From Rhynchonema sp. JSB1_4 (taxonomy: Eukaryota > Nematoda > Chromadorea > Monhysterida > Xyalidae): 64,000 bases of DNA. The translations under genes were made by a program, and so were the position numbers. The notes below the pieces were generated by a model. The model made no database searches, was not told the origin of the DNA, and was given only the letters and a program-made list of their open reading frames with translations. Positions 45,768 through 56,100 of this stretch are shown piece after piece. Position 1 is the stretch's first letter. Each line of letters opens with the position of its first letter. The stretch lies in the NCBI GenBank assembly GCA_030248065.1, contig JASAMV010004936.1, positions 1-64,000 of the forward strand. Reading direction: 5' to 3'.

Positions 45768-48700
45768 TTGACATCGAAATGTCGTTCGCTGACGCCGATG
45801 ACGTGATGAGCACAGTTGAACAATTGATTGTGGCCTCGTGGCCGATTGACGACGAGGCGGTGCAGTGTTGGTGAGTTGGTCGATGCTTGAAAAGAGTTGG
45901 TCGATTTGCGCAGATTTTTTAATTTGTTGGTGTGTTTGTTTCAACGGTGCTAATCCGTGTCAGTCAAAAAATTGAATTTCGCCCTCTGCGCCAAGAGGCC
46001 CAGGCAGGTTGTAAAACATTTTTTTCGAATTCAGAATACAGAAAACCACACAATCGCAGTCGCTGCCGCTGAATGATGTTTCAGGCTGGAATGACCAGAC
46101 CAACTGTGCTTTTGATCAAGTGCTGTCTGAATGATAATACAAACAACAATAAAATAACAAAAATATTGCTACCGTACTGTCAGCATATCTTACCAATAGA
46201 TTACGAAACTCCACGAGCGTTCAAACCTTCAGTCCCACGGTGCCATTTCGCCGGTTGACATACGTTGATGCAATGCGAATGTACGGGTCGGACAAACCCG
46301 ACTGCAGATTCAACTGGCTGCTCGTTGATGTTTCGCACATGCTACATACATTGCCGTTTGTGTCCGTTGATGACGCGCGACATGTTTGTGCGTTTCGGGC
46401 GCCGGCAGCGAAAAATGCGCTCAGCGGGTCATATATTCGAAAAGATTTAAAAGAAGAAGTGAAAAAATATGGTTTGGTGTTATTTTATACTTATGCTGAG
46501 CAAGTATTTTTTGTAATGTGCCGTCATTTTAGGATTATCTCTCTCGTTCGCAGTGATGAAACTCACGCAGAACAGTCAGACCCAACTGCAATTGACTGGT
46601 GGTTTGGGTGCGAAAATGAATTTGAATGATCAGCGAACATTGCTGGATACTTTGCAGTGTGAGAATGATAATGATGTTTTGGTTGGTTGTTGATGAGAAG
46701 AATAATAGTTTTTGATGAGTTTGGTTCTTGGTGAAGTATTGTTTTGCGGCTGACATAATAAAAACGTACGCTTTTCCCTGTGTAGTCATTCCCACGTGTA
46801 ACATCAGCGTTCAGGATCTCCCACAAAAAAACAACTATTTTCTTCAAAGGCTGCGTTGTGTCATTCCAACGATATTATCATTCTTGCAGATATTCTGCTG
46901 GGGTTCTAACCAACGCCAAGTGCAACATCAGTCCGGTCGTTTGCGTCTGTTGGTCGCTGATCATTTGGAGCAACACGGTGTCCCCGTTCGTTCACAAGAG
47001 CATCAATTCGTGTGGGTCGTCGATTTCCCGCTGTTTGAACAACAAAACGGTGTCTGGTTGAGTGCACATCATCCGTTCACTGCCCCCGTGCAACATCAAG
47101 TGGGTTTTGATTTTGTAATTCTTGAAATTTCGACGCGTGTAAGACAATCATTAATGCCTTATTCGATCGAGAGTCAGTGTAGTCATTCTCGCATGAAACA
47201 TCAGCTTTCGCTTTGGGGCATGATTCATCCAGTTGCACCTCAATGGCATTTTCATTGCGATTTTTCATGTTTACCACACGCTTACAGCATAACGCGATTC
47301 GCAATGTTGTTGACGTGTTTACCAGAATTATGACGTTGCAGACCGATCAGCTTTTCTCTTGCGATTGTTTGGGCACGATCATCGGTCAACACTACGATCT
47401 GGTGTTGGATGGCGTTGAGCTGGGCGGTGGGTCGGTGCGAATACACAATGCACAATTGCAGAAACATGTGTTGGACAAGGTGTTGCACATTGATACAAAA
47501 GGTGGGATCAGTGGTGTGGTTGTGGGGAACGGGGTTACGCCTCTAGTATCCGGTATCTTGATTTTTTTCACCCAGGGGTATCCGGTATCCTGACTTTTTG
47601 TCCAAGGGTATCCTTATCATTAAATTTTTTCCGAAAACCGAAAAATCGCCCATTTTTACCTTCAAAATGCTCAAAATCAGCATAACCCCCAAAACGACCA
47701 TTTTTGCGCTTTCCACACCGATTTTGCTTATACTGGCAGGCGGAAAAAAACCGGTTTTTTTCGAAAAAAACCGAAAAAAACCGTTTTTTCCGAGACGAAT
47801 ACTTTTCCATTTATTTTTCCGTGGGTACCTTTTCGGTTTTTGATCGGAAAAATATCGGTACTTTATTCCAATTTTTCCAAAAAATTGTAATGCAAAACTG
47901 ATGAGTTTTTCGATTTCAGTGAAAAATTGGCTCGAGCACAAAAATTAACCGGCCCAAAATGGGCCAAAAAGCGTGTAAACCAAGTGTTTTCGACTGACTT
48001 CAACACTCTTCAAGAACACTCTCGTCACTTCGAACAAATTTTGCACTGAAATTGTTATATTTTTCGAAATTACGTTCTTAAGTACTGGAAAAGTATTTGG
48101 AAAAAAACGGTTTTTTTCGAAAAAAAACGTTTTTTTTTTCACGAAAAATAAAGAACGGTTCTTTATGACAGTATAATTTTGCTCAATTTTTCTCTAAAAA
48201 ATTGACCTTTTTTGAACAACCCCTCCTGGGTATCCGAGATTTTATTTTAGGAGGCACCCCCCTGGTATCCGAGATTTTTCATTTTGGGTATCCGGAATCC
48301 GGTATCCGAAAATTTTGGATTTTGGGTATCCGGTATCCTGCCTTTTTGATTTCCCAACGACACCACTGCGTGGGATTGGGATGTAACGTTGTGGTTGACA
48401 AAACAAGGTGTCCTGCACAATGGTTACGCAGCCACGAATGAACGCAATGTGAGTGAGGGCAACTTGTCTGGGACTACATTGCAATAAGCTTAAAATTTAT
48501 GCTTCGTGCGGCTTGCGTAGGATCAAATTGGCCTTTGCATTTGCAACAGGACTGTGGCTTTTATCCATTTATGGATAAAACTGCTTTGATCTGATCAAAT
48601 TATGAATTTCGGCCGCTTGTTGCCAAAAAGATGCAACTGAAATATTTCAGATCTGCAACATCTGCTGTCAGCGCTGGAAATGGGCGCTCCTCCGCACGCC

Positions 48701-48963
48701 GGTTTCGCGCTCGGACTCGACCGATATTTGGCCCTGATTTTGCAAGCTGAATCGATCAGGGATGTAATTGCGTTCCCGAAATCAATCGAAGGTTGGCTGC
48801 GTTTTTATGTCACGTCTCTCTTTTTTCAATAATTATATAATCAATCAATAAATGTATGATTCCTTGTCCAGGTCGAGATCAAATGTGTGATTCTCCATGT
48901 GAAGTGGACGAAAGTGTCCTACGACGGTTCCATATTGAATTGCGCAAACAGCCAAAGTCCTAG
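43372..48963 (+). CDS. DARS2: Mitochondrial aspartyl-tRNA synthetase, 12 exons
   Basis: It charges mitochondrial tRNA-Asp with aspartate. Exons: 43372-43743, 43810-43936, 44259-44436, 45354-45486, 45595-45654, 45767-45870, 46233-46471, 46533-46681, 46890-47099, 47342-47501, 48651-48791, 48872-48963. They sum to 1,965 bases and stay in phase at every junction, giving 654 residues (human about 645). An N-terminal basic, Arg/Leu-rich stretch suits a mitochondrial presequence. An OB-fold anticodon domain follows ([14 protein letters not shown]). Class II motif 1 is [11 protein letters not shown], then [18 protein letters not shown]; motif 2 is CYRDE with [14 protein letters not shown]; then [26 protein letters not shown] and GGGSVRIHN. 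Motif 3 is [11 protein letters not shown]. The C-terminus is [20 protein letters not shown], as in bacterial-type AspRS. MITEs sit in introns 3 and 10, and an (AT)n tract in intron 5. The frame is intact, so it is probably functional. Confidence 0.95.
44557..44972. mobile_element. Family M element (TAGGGTTAGAG ends) in DARS2 intron 3
   Basis: It starts ATGGTTAGAGAGATGTCGGG and ends CCCGACCTCTAACCCTA, with a perfect 9-bp duplication GTTGTCACT on both sides (44548-44556, 44973-44981). A 9-bp duplication is common in Mutator-like elements. The interior is GGGTGTCGGGTG-rich with no transposase. Confidence 0.75.
45700..45765. repeat. (AT)n microsatellite ending in the DARS2 exon 6 splice acceptor
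   Basis: About 32 AT dinucleotides run directly into TAG|GTTGAC, the acceptor of exon 6. The intron is only 112 bases, so the microsatellite is over half of it and replaces the usual pyrimidine tract. Confidence 0.9.
47509..48368. mobile_element. hAT-like MITE, family D, in DARS2 intron 10 beside the splice donor
   Basis: It runs from CAGTGGTGTGGTTG to CCCAACGACACCACTG. The duplication is GGTGGGAT / CGTGGGAT (47501-47508, 48369-48376; 7 of 8). The left copy contains the exon 10 donor (G|GTGGGAT). It is interrupted at 47729-48175. Confidence 0.8.
47729..48175. mobile_element. MITE of the TATACTGGCAGG/CAGTATA family, nested in family D
   Basis: It starts TATACTGGCAGGCGG, ends GACAGTATA, and is flanked by a perfect 8-bp duplication ATTTTGCT (47721-47728, 48176-48183). 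The host is shown uninterrupted at 30625-31039. Confidence 0.8.
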
Positions 48964-49108
48964 TCTGCGTGTGCAAAATTCTCACACTTTGTTGATTTTC
49001 TTGTTATTCTTCCTATCCCTTTATTGTTGTCATGCGTTTCTCTTGTTTCCTTACTTTGTTATTGTGTTGATTGCTCAAAGTTTCCTGAATTTGTGCACAG
49101 TATTGAGG

Positions 49109-49114
49109 AATAAA
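49109..49114 (+). terminator. Polyadenylation signal AATAAA after DARS2
   Basis: AATAAA lies 146 bases past the DARS2 stop, after a T-rich stretch, and about 150 bases before the next start codon. Confidence 0.5.
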
Positions 49115-49265
49115 AGTGAAAAGTAAAAAGCTTTTTAACCATTTTGAGTTTCCATGTCCACGTCGGTTGTCCCTCACCGGCCGTCATTGGTTATCTGGAA
49201 TCCTTGCCTGGGTTAGGATTAAACCTGCAAAAGATCCGTTTTCCTTTTTGATTGCCGAGCGCCAA

Positions 49266-51310
49266 ATGCATGCAAGCATAATGGCGAACAAGAAGGGCAC
49301 GAATATTGTCATCAAGGACCCTTTTGACGACGATCCGCCGCCGAAACCGAAAACCGGCGGTGAGATTCTGGTTTTTCAAATTTCTGTTTTAAATATTGAA
49401 GTTGGTCGGCCTCTCATTTCGTACTGCAGGTTTGTGTTGCGCATTTGTGATCTGTGTTTCTGTTTTTGAAATGTTATTTTAAAATCGGGAGCGAGAATGA
49501 ATGCGACCGAAAGTGAGCCAAGGCGAAGTATACACGCCATGAGCGAAACATTTTGTGTCCCTTGAAACTGAAACGCAAAAGGAGTGTATAGCAGTGTTTT
49601 ATTTAGCAATTTTTATAATGATAGAGTAGTCTAAAGCTGCACATATAGTTTCGGACCCTTTCACGAGACTATATATGTCACAATGCATCCAACAGTATCA
49701 AATCAATATTTCAGGCATCTCCAACCCAGGCGTCTCCTACATCTCCGGTGCTAGCAATCCAATGATGTGGGCGAACAACATGGTTGGTTCGTTGTTTCGT
49801 ATTTCAATGATGATTTCACAAGGCTCGGGAGCAATTGTTGTGTTCGTTGGCTGGGTGGCAAAAATTTGGGGAGTGTACCCGGAGGGAGAGATAGAGGGAT
49901 AGTGTACCGTTGTGTTCGTTGGCTGGGTGGCAAAAATTTGGGGAGTGTACCCGGAGGGAGAGATAGAGGGATAGTGTACCACCTGACGGGGAGATAGCGT
50001 AGCCGAGGTGGGGACCCGACCCTCTCCCCCCAGGAACTACACTGCATGTCAAAGTTCCAGGTATCAGGACCACCTGATGCGAGAGTATGACAAAAGATCA
50101 GTTGTGAACAGAAGAACCAAATGAAAGAGTTCAACTCCCTCAAAATTAGAGATCAAACGCCAGAAAGTAACTCAACCAATACATGCAGGTGCCGATGTCG
50201 ATGTCTGGTCCATTGCCCCCGATGCCCCCGGCGTCCAGCCATGCACCAGCTGTGCACCATTGCGGCATGTGCCACAGGGAGATACGTGAAAGTGAGGCGA
50301 GCAGTGCGTTGCAATGTGACGTGCCCACGCATGGATGCAAGGAATGGTCGGTTTATGGGGTCGTGCCTGGGATTTGTTTATAATCTTCCTGGTCCAAATC
50401 ACACCGAGAGGTCACTATGTTGGACGCAAATTGTCAGCTATTAGGCCTAACAACAACAGCTATCAAACTTTTGGAAGTATGACTTTGGTGCAAAATATGG
50501 TAGTTCAAGGTGCATTTTGTACGGTCCCTAGCTAGAAAAGCGATAGTTTGGTTTGCAGTGTTGTGATTTGTGCAGGTAGTTATGTAAGAAGATGATGGCA
50601 TTTGATTACTAATGGTGTGCAAGTGCACGCAATTTATACTTCCGGAAGCTTTACTTGGGCATTTGAGCAAATCCTGTTGTGTTCGTGCTGCTGGATCGAA
50701 TACTTTCCACTTGTCTTCATTCTCAAGTTACAACTGCAGGATTTGGCTGCGCACAAATTTCCTAATTTTTTAGTCCAAATGAAACTGCCTCGTAGTCTTG
50801 CCCCTACACCGACCACGTATGAATGGAAGTAAAGGGTTGGACAAGGCACTTGAAGCTCCTAGTCATAAAAAAACGAGCGTAAAATGCGTTTTAAAAAAGC
50901 TGCTGATTTTGATTTTGGAGCGGGTTTGTCAATTTTTTTCGGACGGTGACAACTCTCGCGTTCCGCAAATCCAAAATCACGGACGGAGGGTCGTTGTACA
51001 GGTGGCAAAATCACTCAAAGCTTTTCATTTGCAGTTGCAACTGCCGTCGGCGCTGGTCGCGTCGGAACAAAAATGTTTTGCCACAAACGTATAGCCACGG
51101 ACGCATCGTAACAATATCAATCATGGTCGTGTAATCACAACCCAATGAAAAAACAGTTCATGCGAATGTAATTGCAGGTTCCACGGTCAATGCAGCGGGC
51201 TGACCGAGCCGGCTCTGCGTCTGCTCAAGGATGAAGTCTGGGCTCATTGGATATGCAATAGGTGCTACGATAAGAAACCGACGATGGACCTGGTACAGCC
51301 TGGCAACTAA
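49266..51310 (+). CDS. PYGO: Short Pygopus-type PHD-finger protein, 4 exons
   Basis: Pygopus is the nuclear Wnt/beta-catenin co-activator that reads histone H3K4 methylation and binds BCL9/Legless. Exons: 49266-49359, 49715-49782, 50189-50346, 51178-51310. The frame is continuous and gives 150 residues, or 145 from the ATG at 49281, which has the better start context (A at -3, G at +4). Residues near the start, IVIKDPFDDDPPPKPK, resemble the Pygopus N-terminal homology box (NPFEDD), with Asp replacing Asn. Exon 2 encodes NPGVSYISGASNPMMW. Exons 3-4 encode a C4HC3 PHD finger: CGMC, LQC-x6-CKEWFHGQC, SGLTEPALRLLKDEVWAHW, ICNRC. The spacing and the GLTEPAxxLLxxEVxAxW helix match Pygopus and not general PHD fingers. 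Family members are 400-800 residues, so almost all of the linker is missing. Introns hold MITE sequence. Confidence 0.85.
49837..50042. mobile_element. Family A-type MITE remnant with a 72-bp tandem duplication, in PYGO intron 2
   Basis: Two adjacent copies (49837-49908 and 49909-49980) of a 72-base unit starting GTTGTGTTCGTTGGCTGG are followed by a family A right end, CCCAGGAACTACACTG. The left terminus is not recognisable. Confidence 0.6.
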
Positions 51311-53127
51311 TAGGCCAGAAACTGCGGTCCTATCTTGCCTGGAATGCAACCGTATTTTCCGGATCTCTTCATGTTTGATTTACACTATATGTACATATAT
51401 TTGGGGATGATCAACGTTTTACATGCATTTATATTGACCGGAACTATAGTTGATGATCGATTTTGACCAAAAAAATGTCAAGTTATGGGAGCATGAAGGG
51501 GATTTTTGCCCAAAACCGTACCGAATCGATGATCAACTCAGATACCCCTTCCTTTCTGGTTTGATATTGTTATTATTCGACGAGTTTTACGCTATTTTGG
51601 TGTTGTTGGTATGGAGCAGATGAAAATAAAGTGCAGCACAGAAAATCATTGCGAGAGCACAACATATTGAAGGATGTAAAAAGCTAACAAAAGCGACGAC
51701 AGGTCTTTTGGGGTATATTGTCAATCGGATCGGAGCCAATCTGAAACAGGCATGTGTTGTACCAAGCCGAAGTTCACCTCTAATCTTGACTAAACTACGG
51801 AAATGAATGCAGATATTCGGTTATCTGGGCAAGTAAGCCAGCTGTCGCTCGCCCAGGATAAAACCAAATATCCAACCCAAAACTACAGAAAACTTCTACA
51901 AGTTGTGCTGAATGCAATAATATCTTAATTCAGTGGAAAATAAGAAAACACGCCAAAGAAATGGCTGCAATGCAATATGAATCCTACAAAAACCATTTTT
52001 CCACAATTATTTCATACAATACACGTCCAATTCACGTTTCTACCAGGCGTTACGCAATCCAACAAAAGGCCACGAATTCAAAAATCAAGTGTTCCTATTT
52101 ACACAATTCTCAATAAATCGAAAGTACACCGAAATTTGAAATCAGCGTTTCTAGACTCAACTGGAAAATAAAAATAAAAACAACCATGATTTACGCGCGA
52201 ACAAGCAATCACCGTACACTCGACTCATAAGCAACTGGCATTGCAAACATACATCAAATAAGCATTTGTATAAAAACGAAAATAATAAGTTGATTTTTGA
52301 CCGGTTAGGAAAATAATAAGACTGAAACTGCGAAAATGATAACACATTTGAATCGTAACGGATTAGAAATAAACCATTCGACGGGTAAAATACTAAACGC
52401 TGTTTTTTTAATTGTATGTATGTACATTGAACCGGTATGTGAAAGCAATGCGTAACAGAAATTTGGAAAAAAGTTGATGTGTTTCTGGCTCCCGAATATA
52501 AAAAAGAATAAATTTATATCATAAAAACCCGATCAAGTAGTAGACAGACCAGTCTCACACCAAAAAGCCAACAAACAAAAATCAATCCAACATGCCAAAG
52601 GATTTTACATCGCATAGGGACCACAAAATACTTTTTTCGACAAAAAAACAAAGTCGACATTTTTTGTGCACAATTTTCCAGCTAAAGTTACACAGATTAA
52701 TCAGGAACAAAAAAAACACCAAAAATGGAGCGCCATGTAAAGACCACTCAATAACGTGTGATCAGCTTAAATCCAGAACGAAATGTACTACATATAACGA
52801 ACTGTACAGAAAACATTGCGAAAAGCATCAACCACAAAAAGACAATTGAAAACTAATGAAAAAAAACGAGAATTATAATTCACAAGAATGTCTGTGTGAA
52901 ATGTGCATAAGTGTAGTTAGTGAACAGTGTGTGTCTGGGTGCATTAGCAGTAGTGCTTTGACAACAGTAACATTTGCGCTCAGAAAAGGACCAACTATAC
53001 CTCGACAGAAATTAACCACCACAAAGCATCATAAAATCAGCAAAATTCCAACACTATATTGTTGTTTGACACCTTGAATTCAAAAACAAACACACACACA
53101 CAGATAGACGATGAAACATTATGATGA
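51311..53127. other. Region between the convergent PYGO and CCDC6 genes
   Basis: AT-rich, with an AATAAA near 51626 that could end the PYGO transcript. No other gene or repeat family was recognised; open frames are short and lack splice support. Confidence 0.4.
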
Positions 53128-56100
53128 TTAGTCCATACTCGATTTAGCGTCCGGTGTTTTCGAGCGTTGGGGCGGGGCGGGCGCCGGAGATCCGGCCTTG
53201 TGGAATCCGGGGGGTGGCGCTGACGGAGGATTGGCGGGACGCGCAAATTGCTGACTCGTCGTGGTCGTTGTTGGGGGCACGCTATCGCCCTGCAAGAATC
53301 GGTCGAGGTGTTGGTGCACATTTTGGTAATATTCGACGTTACTAATCAGATCGGATGGAAAGTCTCGTCTCGACAAACTCATCCCATAAACGGCCGAGAC
53401 GAAACATATATGGCTCCGCGAAAATTACCACATCTACTGGAATACCGCTATTTGTTACTTGATTGTCTTGTCGGACATGGAAAGCCAGCAAGATCATTGA
53501 CGGTAACACAAAAGATGCCGAAAGATAGCCGAGACTACACTAACTTCAGTCTAATCACATAGCTTATCGTTCATTCATCCATGAGTAGATTTCATTCAGT
53601 GCGCGTGAATTTCACACAAAAGCTTCAAACAGATCGACCTCCAAATGTTTCGCCCTTCGACAATAAGAAACCATCAAACCATCAATTGCATTGTGTTTCT
53701 TGAAAAATCCACAAACTACCCAAAAAAATTGAAACATCAGCCAACTGGCTGGCGCACACCTGCATGATTCCAGCTGCGTGCGTCATCGTCATCAGAATCG
53801 GCTGCCGATTGCCGGTCAATATCGTCGATTCACTGGCCGTGTGCTGCAGCAACGTCTGTTGTTGTTGTTGATTGTGTGACGTCACAGTGACGGGCAGTAC
53901 ACTGCTCGGTGGCATTGACTTGTGCACACGCGAATGCACCGTTAGCGGCACGGACGACGCTGGCTGAAACAAACTTTGTGAGCGAGTCAGTTGTGCCTTG
54001 TGGCGGTTATCAAAAAGGAACATCATTTTTTGGACTCTAGTGGTGGCACTTGCACTATCAATCAACTGGCGCTCTCAAGCAGCGCAACAGTTGTTTTATG
54101 TTGCGCAGGGAAACACATTGGCATCGGATCGGTAAATATGGAAATGCGATCTTATCCCTGAATAATCAAATAATCAAAACAGTCCACACAAAACAAGTAT
54201 GATTGCACAGGGGAGGGGCGACAGCAGTGCAGCACAAAAGTGTATCCCAACTCCAGTGATGTATGTAGTTGGTCCGAGCAAGAAAGCTAGCTAGCCAGCT
54301 AGCCGGGTACCCCGATTGGTCCACCGAAGTCAAAAACAGGGGTGCAAAAATTGGCATAAATATACTGGTGGTTGTATCACCAGCGCAACCAACGAGCACA
54401 GTCTGCGCGGGCGAGTGTTGTCCAGCGACGAACGAACTGTGCAGCAGGGCGGTGGCGGGCATCAACGTGCCGCATGCCGTACAACGACTGATCGGACTTG
54501 ATTGCGACAAAATCGACGATTGCGACACCGACACGTTCACGTTCAGACCATCTGCAAGTCGGCGTCGTTTTACCGCAGTTTTCCACATTGCAAACCCAAA
54601 ATGGCGTCGCACGGGGCTCTATTTGAGTGGCTGTATATGCTAAGCTCCGGTCGTTATTTGTCTCGATTTGTTTATTTCCTATTTGAAACTATTTGTTTAT
54701 CACACTTTTTTGTCTTGGGACAGATGATAGCGAGATGAATGAATGATGAAAAGTCGTGTCGAAATGTTTCGCGCACCGCGCATAGAAGAAACATCATTGT
54801 AGAACTGTGATGCGACGGTGTGAAAATGTGAATCAAGGAAAACCCATAACATAAATAGTGAACATTGCCATCATCGCTACACTGATCTACGATTTCCATC
54901 ATCATAATGCTGATACAAGCCCCCCGCCACTCACTAAACGACGGCGATATGGGTCTGTTTGTCTGTTGTTGTTGAGCGAACGCAACCGGACTGCTGATTG
55001 CGCGCGAACGACTGGCAGCCGCTGATGCTGCACTCGCCGGCGGAGGGGGAATGTGGCCTGCATTCAACAACAAGCGGCTACTTGGCGTGCATCCGCACAA
55101 ACTGGCCGGCTTTGTATTTTCACAAGTTGCAGGTGGAAATGTGACCGTTTTTTTTCGTGAAAAACCGTTTGTTTCCAGAGGCCAAAAGAACGAACCGAAA
55201 TTTTTCCAAAGCACTGGAAAAATACCAGAATTTTTAAAATTTTCCAAATACATATGTTGATGCAATTTTTAGGGGAATATATCATACGCTGAAAAAAGCC
55301 ATTTTTTGCAAATCTTTTCCGTATTCCGTATTTTAAGTTAAAGTTTTAAGTTAAAAATTGGTCGGTCCAAACCTGCTGCATGATAAAAAAACCATGCCGA
55401 AGAAGTAGACCAAAAGACCTAAAAATGTTACTTTTTTCACAATTTGAGAAAATGACCTAATGACTTCCGATTTTCCCCTGATCTTAACTAACACCCCAGG
55501 TGGTCGCAAATCTGATTACATCGGAAAAATTCGAAATACGCTTTATTTAATGCGGTCATAGCTCAATGCCGATGCCACCCCAGAACCAGATCCTGTACTT
55601 GCTGTGGTCCACAATGTCCTGTTGGTGGATGGACGGATAACCACAAACGAAAACAGCACAAAAATTAAACGCAACCGACCATGCGAACTGAGTTCGTTGA
55701 AATGTCGTTCATCTTCGATCTCCAGGCTCGACTCGGATTCGGACAAATGTCTGTGAGTTACAAATAGTTACAAACAGTTACAAATAAATCATTACAATAT
55801 GCTGCTAAAACCATGTAAAAAACCCAAAACTATTCAATGCCAATAATATTCACCTGCAAAGTTCTTGACGTCGTTCAATCTCGATCTCGAGTTTTCGCCG
55901 CAGCCGTAGATTTTCGTCGCGCACCTGTTGTTCCTCGGTGGTCAGCGCCGACATACGTGATTGGCCTGACGTGTGACAAGCATGTCTGACTGTTGCATTC
56001 GTCAAAACATTATTTGTGGTCACCACGACTGTTGCAATCTTACCAGATTGACCCAAACGTCGTTCTTGAAATTTAGGTTCGCTGATCAGTCGTACATTGC

